Assembly: GCA_963705955.1 (NCBI GenBank)
Contig: CAVPLH010000005.1
Location: 124,001 to 188,000 of the forward strand
DNA length: 64,000 nt
From: WHSW01 sp963705955
GTDB lineage: Bacteria; Actinomycetota; Thermoleophilia; Solirubrobacterales; 70-9
Direction of reading: 5' to 3'
Shown here: in pieces, positions 56,229 to 64,000 of the stretch
How positions within the stretch are numbered: position 1 is the first letter of the stretch
How the letters are laid out: every line of letters begins with the position of its first letter
Notes under the pieces: model-generated
The model's input: the letters and a program-made list of their open reading frames with translations, nothing else
Database searches by the model: none
What the model was told of the DNA's origin: nothing
Made by a program: the position numbers and the translations under genes

Positions 56229-57860
56229 CTAGCCGAGCGTGCTGACGCCGGGTGGTGCGTCCGAGGCGGCCGCGGCCGCGACCCGCTTGCGGTGGGTGCG
56301 GATCTCGCTCAGGATCCGCTCGAGGCGCGGCTCGGTCGACGCGTCGACGTGGCCCATCGCAGCGGCCACCGCGGGGTGGACCTGGGCGATCCGCTCGTGC
56401 ATCGCCTGGGCGACGGCCCGGTACGTGGGGTGGCCCTCGCGGCCGGACCGCAGCTCGCAGAGGTGCATCGCTTCGCGCGCGTTGAGGTCGAGCACGTAGC
56501 GGATCCGGTACCCGAGGCAGAGCGCGTAGGGCGCCGCCGCGGCCATCCCCGCCGACTCGAGGCGGTCGAACTCGCGCCGCGAGAGCTCGAGCGCCCGCTC
56601 GTACTCGTCGCCGGCGCCCGCTTCGCGAACCTCGTCCGGAACCCCGGCGCCGAGCTCGGGGCCGAGGCGCTGCCACTGGCAGGTCAGCATCCGGTGGCGC
56701 TGCAGGTCGCGGAAGCCTCCGTAGTCGGAGACGATCTCGAACCGGTACCGGATCGCCTCCCAGCCGCGGCCCGGCCGGTGGCGCCGATTGCGCCGCTCGC
56801 CCGCGAGCTCGCCGACCAGCTCGGCGCGCTCGATCGGGTCCAAGGCCCCGATCCGGTGGCGGATCTCCGCCTCGGAAGCGCCGGCGGATTCGTAGAGGGT
56901 GGCGGCAAGCAGGTCGTCCTCCGTGCCGTCGACCCGCAGCAGCTCGACCGACGGCGCGGCGTCCCCGCCGCGACGGTCGAGCCCGAGCCGGGCCGCCGCT
57001 CGCTCCGCCGATTCGCGACGCTCGCGCAGATATTCGATCCATTCGCCGCCCCGCTCCGGGCGTCCGACCCTGGCGACGAAGCTCGGGATCACCTCGCCGA
57101 GCTCGACGAGCAGCAGCTCGCCGAACTCGCGCGCCTCGGGCAACGGCGAGGCGTAGAGCCGCAGCAGCAGCTGCTCGTAGGCCTGGCCGGACGCATAGAT
57201 GCCGACGTGGCTCAGGGTCGAGGCCGGCAGCAGGCCACGCAGCAGGTCCAGCGCCTTGGCCCGGATCGAGCTCCTCCACGGCCCCTCCGGCTGACCGTCG
57301 GCACGCGGCCAGCGCGCCGCAGCCCAGGTCTGGACCGTCTCCAGAGCACGCGAGTAGATCGCGAACAGCTCGTCCATCGCGACCGCGTAGGCGGGCCCGA
57401 GATCGTCGTCGGTGTAGTAGCGATAGCCGCCGCCCGGGATCGGCTCGTCGTAGGGGATGTAGCGGGTCGACTGCTCGAGGTAGGCGGCCAGCCGGCCGCG
57501 CTGGAGGACCTTCGTGAGCACGTTCGAGACCCATTCGCAGGCTACGTGGGCGCCCCCGACCTGGGCGATCGAGTCGTCGCCGTAACCGATGAAGACCCGC
57601 TCGTAGAGCCCCGCGGCGCGCTCGCCCTCGGCGCCGTCGAAGGGGCGCGACCCGGGCTCGACGTCGGCGGCGAACTCGTCGATGAACAGCCGGCGCAGGG
57701 TCCCCGGGTAGCGCGAGTAGCGCGCGAACAGCGCCCCCTTCACCGTCTCGGGAAGGTTGACGAGACCGAACACCGGCCGGTCGAGGTTGGTGAAGTGCGG
57801 CTCGAGCAGCCGCCGCTCCGCGACGGTGAACTTCTCGACCGGGTAGAGCACGGCGCCCAT
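56229..57860 (-). CDS. thyX: Double-length FAD-dependent thymidylate synthase-like protein
   Basis: 543 aa, about twice canonical ThyX (220-250 aa), with two ThyX-like halves. Canonical ThyX carries the signature RHRxxSxNxxSxR. The N-terminal half has 'LQRGRLAAYLEQSTRYIPYD' near residue 120, keeping the SxRY end but with His to Gly and Ser/Asn lost. The C-terminal half has 'LQRHRMLTCQWQRLGPELG' near 387, keeping RHR but with the second part changed. ThyX makes dTMP from dUMP with methylene-tetrahydrofolate, FAD and NADPH, at sites formed between subunits. The complementary losses suggest one composite active site per pseudo-dimer, or a different reaction. Family assignment is sound; activity is uncertain. 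Confidence 0.82.
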   Translation of the reverse strand: MGAVLYPVEKFTVAERRLLEPHFTNLDRPVFGLVNLPETVKGALFARYSRYPGTLRRLFIDEFAADVEPGSRPFDGAEGERAAGLYERVFIGYGDDSIAQVGGAHVACEWVSNVLTKVLQRGRLAAYLEQSTRYIPYDEPIPGGGYRYYTDDDLGPAYAVAMDELFAIYSRALETVQTWAAARWPRADGQPEGPWRSSIRAKALDLLRGLLPASTLSHVGIYASGQAYEQLLLRLYASPLPEAREFGELLLVELGEVIPSFVARVGRPERGGEWIEYLRERRESAERAAARLGLDRRGGDAAPSVELLRVDGTEDDLLAATLYESAGASEAEIRHRIGALDPIERAELVGELAGERRNRRHRPGRGWEAIRYRFEIVSDYGGFRDLQRHRMLTCQWQRLGPELGAGVPDEVREAGAGDEYERALELSRREFDRLESAGMAAAAPYALCLGYRIRYVLDLNAREAMHLCELRSGREGHPTYRAVAQAMHERIAQVHPAVAAAMGHVDASTEPRLERILSEIRTHRKRVAAAAASDAPPGVSTLG

Positions 57861-57861
57861 C

Positions 57862-58905
57862 CTAGGGTCGCGGGCGGCGGTCGGCCTCGACGCCTGCGGC
57901 GGCGGTCAGCGGCGCGTCAGGCGGAGGCGGGGGGCCGGGGGCGTCCGGCGCCCGGCGCGGGCCCGCTTCGCGGAGGCGGCCGTTGGCGCTCGAGCCGTCG
58001 AGCAGGCCGTGCCCGAGCAGCACGTCCTCGCGGCTGTAGTGACCGGCGGCGTCGAACCACCGCTTCGCGTGCAGCCCGGCCCGCAGGTCGCAATCGGCCG
58101 CCACGATCCCCTCCTCGTCGTAGAGCGGGCCGGCGATCACCGCGCCCTCGTCGGGCTCGCAGATCACCGCCCCACCGCGGCCGAACACCGGCGGGTCGTC
58201 GGGCACCGCCACCGGAAAGTCGTCCGGGAACGCGGAGGCCGGGATGTACTGCGGCGCCGAGACCACGAAGGCGCCCGACTCGATCGCGATGTGGCGCATC
58301 GACGCGATCCAGCTGTCGCTGTCGTCCGCGGTCGGGGCGATCCAGATCTGGGGCCCGCCGCGATAGACCGCGTAGCGAGCCAGCGGCATCCGGTTCTCCC
58401 AGCAGATCAGGCCCCCGATCCGCCCCAGCGGGGTCTCGGTCACGTCGAGATCGCGACCGTCGCCGATTCCGTGGAAGATCCGCTCCTGCATCGTCGGCAT
58501 CAGCTTTCGGTGCTTGTGCATGACCCCCTCGGGCCCGATCAGCACCAGGGTGTTGTAGAGCGATCCCGGCCGGCGTTCCTCGCGCTCGTTGACCCCGACC
58601 GCGCAGTGGATACCGAGCTCACGGCAGCGCCGCGCGAGCCGGTCGGTGAGCGGGCCCGGGACGTCGACCGAATTCAGCCACAGCCGTTCCCAGAGCTCGT
58701 CCCAGCCGGCGAACGAGGTCGCGTTCTGCGCCCAGCCGTTGCCCGGGTAGACCGGTACGAAGGTCTCGGGCAGAACCGCGAGCTGGACGCCGTCGGAGGC
58801 GGCCTCGGCGAGCAGGTCGCAGGCCTTCTCGATCGTCGCCTCGGCGTCGAGGATGACCGGCGTCGCCTGGATCGCCGCGATTCTCACCGTCGCGAAGGTC
58901 GCCAC
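57862..58905 (-). CDS. Nitrilase (carbon-nitrogen hydrolase)
   Basis: 347 aa. Catalytic triad: Glu in 'LAVLPETFVPVYPGNGWAQ', Lys in 'MHKHRKLMPTMQER' and Cys in 'IGGLICWENRMPLARYAVY' near residue 167. 'FVVSAPQYIPASAFP' and 'RGGAVICEPDEGAVIAGPL' are further nitrilase-branch features. The combination with 'PVYPGNGWAQ' is typical of branch-1 nitrilases, which turn nitriles into acids and ammonia. The Pro/Ala-rich C-terminal 40 residues are disordered. The stop is 1 bp before the ThyX-like gene start. Confidence 0.9.
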   Translation of the reverse strand: MATFATVRIAAIQATPVILDAEATIEKACDLLAEAASDGVQLAVLPETFVPVYPGNGWAQNATSFAGWDELWERLWLNSVDVPGPLTDRLARRCRELGIHCAVGVNEREERRPGSLYNTLVLIGPEGVMHKHRKLMPTMQERIFHGIGDGRDLDVTETPLGRIGGLICWENRMPLARYAVYRGGPQIWIAPTADDSDSWIASMRHIAIESGAFVVSAPQYIPASAFPDDFPVAVPDDPPVFGRGGAVICEPDEGAVIAGPLYDEEGIVAADCDLRAGLHAKRWFDAAGHYSREDVLLGHGLLDGSSANGRLREAGPRRAPDAPGPPPPPDAPLTAAAGVEADRRPRP

Positions 58906-58925
58906 GCCGCAAGCATACGCCGCGC

Positions 58926-59306
58926 TCAGTCCCGCTCACGCGCGGCGCTGGGTGCCGCCGCCGGCGGCGACTCCATGAGCTCGACGCGGTGCCCTCCGGG
59001 GGCGGTCGCAAACGCCCTCGCCGCGCCCCAATGGCGGCGGCGCTCGGTGACCGGGTGCCCGGCCCGGCGTAGCCGCCCGAGCGCATCCGCGTAGTCATCG
59101 ACGACGACCGCCGGGTGCCCGAGCGGCGGCACCGTCGGCCGCTCGGTCTCGAGCAGGTGGACCTGCGTCCCGGAGCGCTCGACCCAGCGGACGCCGGGGC
59201 CGAGCGATCGCGGCACCTCGACCGACTCGAAGCCGAGCAGGCGCCAGAAGGCGAGCGCGGACTCGGTGTCGGCGGGGGCGATCTCGAGCGCGACGTGCTG
59301 GAGCAC
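58926..59306 (-). CDS. Glyoxalase/dioxygenase-superfamily protein
   Basis: About 126 aa, GTG at 59306 sharing a base with the stop of the preceding SnoaL gene. Vicinal-oxygen-chelate fold: 'VLQHVALEIAPADTESALAF', 'WVERSGTQVHLLETERP', 'HPAVVVDDYADALGRLRRAG' and 'ATAPGGHRVELMESPP', with metal-type ligands His, His, His and Glu. Members include glyoxalases, dioxygenases and antibiotic-binding proteins; substrate unknown. Translational overlap with the SnoaL-like gene suggests a joint function. Confidence 0.8.
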   Translation of the reverse strand: MLQHVALEIAPADTESALAFWRLLGFESVEVPRSLGPGVRWVERSGTQVHLLETERPTVPPLGHPAVVVDDYADALGRLRRAGHPVTERRRHWGAARAFATAPGGHRVELMESPPAAAPSAARERD

Positions 59307-59725
59307 TAGCGCGGCTCGAGACCAGCCGCGCGGCGCGCTTCGTCCCAGTCCGTGAAGGCGTCGATCCTCGCGACCTCCTCGCCGCGGAAGGTCGCCAGGT
59401 GCGCGTAATGATGCGTGACCTCCTCGCCGCTCTCGCGGCTCGTGCCGTGAAACGTGATCAGGGCAAGGACGCGCTCGTCGTCGACCTCGTCGAGGGCGTC
59501 GACGTCGAGCCGGAAGAGCGCCCACGGCTCCTCGATGAACGTGGTCCAGAACTCGACCATCCCCTCGCGCCCGCGGTAGATCGGCTCGATCCCGGGGAAC
59601 AGCTGCGCGGTGTTGAACTCGAGGTCGGGCGCCGCCTGCTCGAGGATCCAGACCAGGTCGCGCCGGTTCCAGGCGTCCAGGGCTTCGCGGTATCGGTCGA
59701 CGTGCTCGCTCGCCATCGCCTCCAT
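59306..59725 (-). CDS. SnoaL-like (NTF2-fold) protein
   Basis: About 139 aa from ATG 59725; an ATG at 59716 is also possible and has GGAGG very near. NTF2/SnoaL fold: 'VDRYREALDAWNRRDLVWIL', 'DLEFNTAQLFPGIEPIYRG', 'GMVEFWTTFIEEPWALFRLD' and 'HYAHLATFRGEEVARIDAFT'. SnoaL-like proteins act as polyketide cyclases, ketosteroid isomerases or simple ligand binders. The longer upstream frame to 59893 is Arg-rich and unlikely. Its stop overlaps the start of the glyoxalase-like gene. Confidence 0.82.
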   Translation of the reverse strand: MEAMASEHVDRYREALDAWNRRDLVWILEQAAPDLEFNTAQLFPGIEPIYRGREGMVEFWTTFIEEPWALFRLDVDALDEVDDERVLALITFHGTSRESGEEVTHHYAHLATFRGEEVARIDAFTDWDEARRAAGLEPR

Positions 59726-59881
59726 ATTGCCGCAACGCGCCCGCAGGGCCCCGCGCGCGCCCGCTCTACGAACTCGCTCGAGCCGACGACGTCGCCCGTT
59801 CTCGCCACCTGTCGACGTCGCCGATCGGGCGCCGGGCAGCATCGGGGAGGCCGACGGATTGTGGAACAATGCCAACGCGAG

Positions 59882-60991
59882 ATGGGAGGGCACGCGCGAC
59901 GAGGCACGACGGCACGTCGCGCGGCGGCGGTCCTCGCGATCCTCTCATCCGCAGTGCTGTCGCTCGGCGGATGCGGCGGCGGCGGCACCGACGCGCCGGC
60001 GCCACCTCCCTCGGACCCGGACGCGGCGGTCACCGGGACGCTGCGCACGTTCACCTACAGCGACACCGCCAGCGACGTGATCCTCGACCCGTTCCGGAAG
60101 CAGAACCCGGACCTCGATCTGAAGACGGCGACCTTCGACAGCGTCCAGGAGGGGGCGGCGAAGCTCGCCGGCGGGTTCGAGGCCGACGTCGTCAACGTCT
60201 GCTCCGACGAGTATCAGCCGCTCGTCGCGCGCGGGCTGCTGCGTCCGATCGACCCGGCCGGGATCGAGGGCTGGGAGAAGCTCGCCTTCCGCGACAACGA
60301 GGGCGTCCAGACCGCGGACGGGAACGTGAACTTCGTCCCGATCGCGGCCGGCCCGCAGGGCCTCCTCTACGACACCGAGCAGGTCGACCCCCCGCCCAGC
60401 TCCTGGGCCGACCTCTTCGATCCGGCCTACCGCGGCCGTGTCTCGATCGACGGCGGCACCTGGCTGACGCCGATCGCCGAGACGGCGCTCGCGCTCGGGA
60501 TCGACGACCCGATGAACCTCAGCGACGCCGAGGTCGAGCAGGTGAAGCAGTACCTGATCGCTCATCGCGACCAGTTCCGAAGCTTCAGCGACTCGGATTC
60601 CGACAAGCTGAACCTGTTCAAGGGCGGGGAGATCGTGCTCGCCGACGGCGGTCGCTACAACGCCAAGCAGCTCCAGCAGGCCGGCGACCCGGTCGAGTGG
60701 GTCGCTCCCGACGAGGGCGCGCTGTCGTGGGTCTGCGGCCTCGGGATCACGTCGAAGGCGCAGAACGTCGCCGCCGCCTACAAGCTGATCAACTACTTCG
60801 TCTCGCGGCCGGCGCAGGCCGTGATCGCCCAGAACGGGTTCGCGATCGTCAACCCGGCGGCGCTCGGCGACGTGCCACCCGCGTTCCGCGCGACGGCCGA
60901 CACGAGCGCGATCGCGGACGCGATCGCCGAGGTCCAGCCGGCGAACTTCCAGACCTGGACTCGTGCCTGGTCGGAGGTGAAGGCCGGTTGA
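59882..60991 (+). CDS. ABC transporter substrate-binding lipoprotein, spermidine/putrescine type
   Basis: 369 aa. Signal peptide with lipobox LGGC ('AVLAILSSAVLSLGGCGGGG'). The mature part is a type II periplasmic-binding fold: 'GTLRTFTYSDTASDVILDPF', 'FEADVVNVCSDEYQPLVARG', 'FVPIAAGPQGLLYDTEQVD', 'SWADLFDPAYRGRVSIDGG' and 'WVAPDEGALSWVCGLGITSK'. The pattern is closest to PotD/PotF-type polyamine-binding proteins. No permease or ATPase gene is adjacent, at least not on the 3' side. The TGA overlaps the next start (TTGA), coupling it to an M20 peptidase. Confidence 0.85.
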   Translation: MGGHARRGTTARRAAAVLAILSSAVLSLGGCGGGGTDAPAPPPSDPDAAVTGTLRTFTYSDTASDVILDPFRKQNPDLDLKTATFDSVQEGAAKLAGGFEADVVNVCSDEYQPLVARGLLRPIDPAGIEGWEKLAFRDNEGVQTADGNVNFVPIAAGPQGLLYDTEQVDPPPSSWADLFDPAYRGRVSIDGGTWLTPIAETALALGIDDPMNLSDAEVEQVKQYLIAHRDQFRSFSDSDSDKLNLFKGGEIVLADGGRYNAKQLQQAGDPVEWVAPDEGALSWVCGLGITSKAQNVAAAYKLINYFVSRPAQAVIAQNGFAIVNPAALGDVPPAFRATADTSAIADAIAEVQPANFQTWTRAWSEVKAG

Positions 60992-62097
60992 GCGACCCGC
61001 TCGGTGGGACCGACGCGGTCAGCGCGGCGCGCGGCCTGCTCGCCGAGCTGGTCGACATCCCGTCGCCCTCCGGGGCGGAGGGCCGGGTCGCCGAGCGGAT
61101 CGAGGCCCACTGCGCGGCGCTCGGCCTGCCCGTCCGCCGGGTCCCGAGCGAGACCGGCCGCGACAGCCTCGTGATCGGGGGCATGAAGCCCGCCCTCGTG
61201 TTCGCCGCCCACCTGGACACGATCGCCCCCACCTGGCCCGCGCGGGCGATCGTCGACGGCGACATCGTCCGCGGTCTCGGCTCGGCGGACGACAAGGGTG
61301 GCGTCGTCGCCTGCCTGATCGCGGCGCGGGCGCTGGTCGAGGGCGGTGAGGACCTCGACTCGCTCGGGGTCGCGTTCGCGTTCCCGGTCGACGAGGAACG
61401 CGGCGGCAGCGGCTCGCGCACCCTCGCGCTGGCGCTCGAGCCCCGCTACGCGATCGCGCTCGAGGCGACCGGGCTGCGTCCCGGTACGGTCGAATGCGGC
61501 GACATCGACGCCTGGGTGCACGTGCGCGGCCGCGCGGCCCACGGTGCCCTGACCGAGATCGGCGAGAACGCGATCCACCGTGCCGTGGCGCTGATCGGCG
61601 CTCTGCCCTCGCTCGAGCTCGGGCGCTTTGAGGATCCGCTGCTCGGCGGGTCGGGGTTCGAGGTCGGCGCGATCCGCGGCGGAACGGAGTTCAACACCGT
61701 CCCCGACCTCTGCAGCTTCCAGCTCCAGGTCCGGCTGGTTCCGGGCCAGGACGGGCGCGGGACCCTGGCGGCGATCGAGCGGCTCGCCGCCGAGCACGGT
61801 GGATACGTCGAGCTCGTCGAGATGACGAGCCCGTTCGAGACCCCCGGCGACTCGCGCCTCGTCGCCGGGCTGATCGAGGCGACCGAGGCGGCGGTCGGCG
61901 CCGCCCCGGAACCGATCGGCGTCCCGGCCTGGACCGACGCCCACAACTTCGTCGACTTCGCGGGCGCCGAGGCGGTCGTCTACGGCCCCGGAGACTTCTC
62001 GGTCGCCCATCTGCCCGAGGAGCACATCGACGTCAGCGAGGTGGTCCGCTGCGCCGAGGTGTTCACGGCGCTGGCGAGGTCGGGCTGGCGCCGATGA
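60988..62097 (+). CDS. M20-family metallopeptidase (ArgE/DapE/LysK-like)
   Basis: 369 aa, TTG start overlapping the preceding stop by 4 nt. Zinc site residues are in 'VFAAHLDTIAPTWPA' (HxD), 'RGLGSADDKGGVVACLI' (bridging Asp), 'AFAFPVDEERGGSGS' (catalytic Glu pair) and C-terminal 'FSVAHLPEEHIDVSE' (His). The dimerisation domain has 'IDAWVHVRGRAAHGALTEIG' and 'EFNTVPDLCSFQLQVRLVP'. It hydrolyses an amide bond in an N-acyl amino acid, amine or dipeptide. Coupling with a polyamine-type binding protein suggests an acylated polyamine or peptide, which is inference. The 3' end overlaps convergent kbl by 35 bp. Confidence 0.88.
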   Translation: MSDPLGGTDAVSAARGLLAELVDIPSPSGAEGRVAERIEAHCAALGLPVRRVPSETGRDSLVIGGMKPALVFAAHLDTIAPTWPARAIVDGDIVRGLGSADDKGGVVACLIAARALVEGGEDLDSLGVAFAFPVDEERGGSGSRTLALALEPRYAIALEATGLRPGTVECGDIDAWVHVRGRAAHGALTEIGENAIHRAVALIGALPSLELGRFEDPLLGGSGFEVGAIRGGTEFNTVPDLCSFQLQVRLVPGQDGRGTLAAIERLAAEHGGYVELVEMTSPFETPGDSRLVAGLIEATEAAVGAAPEPIGVPAWTDAHNFVDFAGAEAVVYGPGDFSVAHLPEEHIDVSEVVRCAEVFTALARSGWRR

Positions 62098-63280
62098 CCC
62101 CGGCCTCGGTCGCGACCTCGGCGACCGTCGCGGCGGCGTCGCGGATCTGCTGCTCGGCGAGCGCCGCGGAGACCTGGATCCGGATCCGCGCCGTGCCCTC
62201 TGCGACGACCGGGTAGCCGAACCCGGTCACATAGACGCCCCGTTCGAGGAGCCGGCGGCTGATCTCGATCGCGGCAGCCGTCTCACCGACGATGATCGGG
62301 ACGATCGCGCTCTCGCCCGGCAACGGAGCGAGCCCCGCCGCCCCCAGCTCGGCCCGCATCAGGGCGGTCTTCGCGCGCAGCTCGGCGACCAGCTGCGGCT
62401 GTTCGCGCAGCTTCGCGAGCGCGCGGCGGGCGCTGCTCGCAACCGTCGGCGGCAGCCCGTTCGAGAACAGCTGCGGGCGCGAGCGCTGCTCGAGCACTGC
62501 GCAGAGCGCCTCGCCGCCGGCGACGAAGCCCCCCGCCGCCCCGCCGAGCGCCTTGCCGAGCGTCCCCGTGTAGATCAGGTTCGGATCGCCGAGCAGGCCG
62601 AAGCGTTCGACCGTCCCGCGGCCGGTCTCGCCGACCACCCCGACGCCGTGGGAGTCGTCGACCACGAGGGTGGCGTCGTGCTCGGCCGCGACCTCGATCA
62701 GACGGTCGAGCGGCGCCAGATCACCCTCCATGCTGAACACCCCGTCGGTGACGATCAGCCTCCGCTCGACGTCCGGCGTCGCGGCGATCGCCCGCGCCAG
62801 GTCGTCGGGGTCGGCGTGCTCGTAGACGGCCTTCCGGGCCGGCCGGGCGAGCCGGATCCCGTCGATGATCGAGGCGTGGTTGAGGCGATCGGAGAAGACC
62901 GCGGTGCGATCGTCGCAGAGCGCGTCGAGCAGCGCGGCGTTCGCGGTCCAACAGGAGACGAAGCTGAGCGCCGCATCGGTGCCCAGGAACGCCGCCAGGT
63001 CGCGCTCGAGCTCGATCTGCGGCTCGAACTTGCCGCAGATGAAGCGCACCGATGCCGTTCCCGCCCCGTAGCGCGCCAGCCCGTCGGCGCCGGCGCGGAC
63101 GACATCGGGATCGTTGGCGAGCCCGAGATAGTCGTTCGAGCACAGGCAGAGAACCTCGCCCCGCCCCTCGATCTCGACCAGCGGGCCTTGCGGCGAGCGG
63201 AGGACCGGGATCCGCTTCATCGTCCCCGCCGCTCGCATCGTCGCCAGCTCGGCGTGCAGCGCGGTCTCGAGCGCGGTCAT
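62063..63280 (-). CDS. kbl: Glycine C-acetyltransferase (2-amino-3-ketobutyrate CoA ligase)
   Basis: 405 aa. PLP enzyme of the alpha-oxoamine synthase family. Typical Kbl stretches are 'GEVLCLCSNDYLGLANDPDV', 'YGAGTASVRFICGKFEPQIE', 'SDRLNHASIIDGIRLARPAR', 'VTDGVFSMEGDLAPLDRLIE', 'VVDDSHGVGVVGETGRGTVE' and the PLP Lys in 'YTGTLGKALGGAAGG', with 'QRSRPQLFSNGLPP'. It cleaves 2-amino-3-oxobutyrate with CoA to glycine and acetyl-CoA in threonine degradation. BioF is related but lacks several of these. No tdh gene is seen here. The ATG overlaps the aminotransferase stop (ATGA). Confidence 0.9.
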   Translation of the reverse strand: MTALETALHAELATMRAAGTMKRIPVLRSPQGPLVEIEGRGEVLCLCSNDYLGLANDPDVVRAGADGLARYGAGTASVRFICGKFEPQIELERDLAAFLGTDAALSFVSCWTANAALLDALCDDRTAVFSDRLNHASIIDGIRLARPARKAVYEHADPDDLARAIAATPDVERRLIVTDGVFSMEGDLAPLDRLIEVAAEHDATLVVDDSHGVGVVGETGRGTVERFGLLGDPNLIYTGTLGKALGGAAGGFVAGGEALCAVLEQRSRPQLFSNGLPPTVASSARRALAKLREQPQLVAELRAKTALMRAELGAAGLAPLPGESAIVPIIVGETAAAIEISRRLLERGVYVTGFGYPVVAEGTARIRIQVSAALAEQQIRDAAATVAEVATEAGVIGASPTSPAP

Positions 63281-64000
63281 CGCCGCTCGGCGGCGAGCGC
63301 CGCCTCGATCGCCTCGCCGAACAGGTCGAAGGCCCGCTCGAGCGTCGCCCCGGGCATCACCAGCGAGGGCTGGATGTTGAGCGAGGTGGTCGAGGAGTCG
63401 GCGATCACCCCGCGGCGAAGCGCCTGTTTGGCGACCGCATCCTGGAGCTCGGGATCGCGGTCGCGGGTCTCGGGGTCGCGGACGAACTCGATCGCCATGA
63501 AGCAACCGGTCACCCGCACGTCCCCGATCCGGTCGAAGCGATCGCACAGCTCGCCGAGCCGCTCGCGACCGACCCGCTCGAGCTCGCCGACGTTCTCGAG
63601 CACCGGCTCGCGCTCGAAGATCTCGAGCGTCGCGAGGGCCGCGGCGCAGGCGGCGGGCAGCCACGCCCAGGTGCTGCCGGTGGGTACGTCGTCGAAGCCG
63701 CCGATCGCCCGCTCGGAGCCGAGCAGCGCGCCGATCGGCATCGCGCCGCCGCCGAGCGCCTTTCCGAGGCACATCAGGTCGGGCTCGACGCCCCAGCGCT
63801 CGACCGCGAACAGCCGCCCCGAGCGCCCGATCCCGGTCTTGACCTCGTCGGCGCAGAGCAGCCAGTCGTGCTCGGCGCAGAGCTCGACGAGCGCCGGCCA
63901 GAACGAATCGGGCGGCGCGACGCAGCCGCCGGAGCCGAGCACCGGCTCGATCATCACGCCGGCGACCTCGGTCGGGTCGAGGGCATGGAAGAGGACGTGG
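63277..64000 (-). CDS. Class III aminotransferase, C-terminal part (runs off window)
   Basis: About 241 codons are present; the N-terminal half lies beyond base 64000. Visible: 'VMIEPVLGSGGCVAPPDSFW', the cofactor Asp and Glu in 'WLLCADEVKTGIGRSGRLFA' and the PLP Lys in 'PDLMCLGKALGGGAMPIGAL'. 'GSTWAWLPAACAAALATLEI' and 'VTGCFMAIEFV' follow. The family includes omega-amino acid, ornithine and 4-aminobutyrate transaminases. The arrangement aminotransferase-kbl with a 4-nt overlap suggests that it acts on a substrate or product of threonine/glycine or polyamine catabolism, but its specificity cannot be told from this half. Confidence 0.88.
   Translation of the reverse strand, partial: HVLFHALDPTEVAGVMIEPVLGSGGCVAPPDSFWPALVELCAEHDWLLCADEVKTGIGRSGRLFAVERWGVEPDLMCLGKALGGGAMPIGALLGSERAIGGFDDVPTGSTWAWLPAACAAALATLEIFEREPVLENVGELERVGRERLGELCDRFDRIGDVRVTGCFMAIEFVRDPETRDRDPELQDAVAKQALRRGVIADSSTTSLNIQPSLVMPGATLERAFDLFGEAIEAALAAERR

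Noticed and set aside
59399..59881. A 160-residue N-terminal extension of the substrate-binding protein.
   Set aside because: It is antisense to the SnoaL-like gene and would bury the lipoprotein signal peptide.
62063..63280. BioF instead of Kbl.
   Set aside because: The motifs TGTLGKALGGAAGG and QRSRPQLFSNGLPP are typical of Kbl, and no other biotin genes are adjacent.

Overview
The window is a GC-rich, gene-dense stretch of bacterial chromosome (about 70% GC by eye, frequent GTG/TTG starts, many 1-4 nt stop/start overlaps). Gene content and protein character (Ala/Arg/Gly-rich proteins, double-length ThyX-like protein, TreT plus GT20 trehalose enzymes, M36 protease, L,D-transpeptidase, fused biotin carboxylase/BCCP) suggest an actinobacterium, most likely class Thermoleophilia (Solirubrobacterales-like). 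That placement is inference. At least a dozen otherwise convincing genes are broken by single-base indels, several in G runs or GC repeats, so uncorrected assembly errors are likely. I annotate those genes as whole genes and say where the frame changes.

Layout: 1-4.3 kb is a histidine-degradation operon (hutU end, a peptide-deformylase gene, hutF, hutI). 4.3-10.7 kb, minus strand: M36 metalloprotease, tRNA-Arg(CCU), CpsB-type PHP phosphatase, small membrane protein, Tat-exported amine oxidase and greA. 10.7-14.2 kb: DNA alkylation repair (alkA-ogt) and a class A PBP. 14.2-18.8 kb, minus strand: a fused FAD/Fe-S 2-hydroxyacid dehydrogenase and a benzoylformate-decarboxylase-like TPP enzyme. 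18.9-24.7 kb: class III cyclase with a coiled-coil partner, PAP2 phosphatase, pyrE, L,D-transpeptidase, CPBP protease, HAD hydrolase and MscS channel. 24.7-30 kb: a second class A PBP, thiL, a FlgM-like mini-gene and an M28-like membrane protein. 30-36 kb: two-component system, HtrA protease and trehalose synthesis (treT, otsA). 36-38.3 kb: two exported proteins.

38.4-44.3 kb is the conserved replication/ribosome cluster rpsF-ssb-rpsR-rplI-dnaB-(DnaC-like loader)-purA. 44.3-50.5 kb holds a multi-TM protein coupled to a 59-aa peptide, acetyl/propionyl-CoA carboxylase alpha, a DUF2804 protein and a TadE-like protein. 50.5-56.2 kb carries SDR, CBS, several small membrane proteins, a DCC-family protein, a cyclase/kynurenine-formamidase-like enzyme and lepB. 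56.2-64 kb has a double-length ThyX-like protein, nitrilase, glyoxalase and SnoaL proteins, a polyamine-type substrate-binding lipoprotein with an M20 peptidase, and kbl with a class III aminotransferase that runs off the window.

The most unusual feature is a 55-57 bp structured repeat found as two, two and three tandem copies at exactly three places: def/hutF, hutF/hutI and dnaB/dnaC-like. Each array starts on the stop codon of the upstream gene and ends on the GTG start of the downstream gene. Both predicted hairpins keep base pairing between loci by compensatory changes. Each unit carries a 14-19 codon mini-ORF and a GAGG ribosome-binding motif at the edge of the second hairpin, as if it were a portable translational-coupling cassette. 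No CRISPR array, prophage or insertion sequence was seen, and no interval without a gene exceeds 300 bp.
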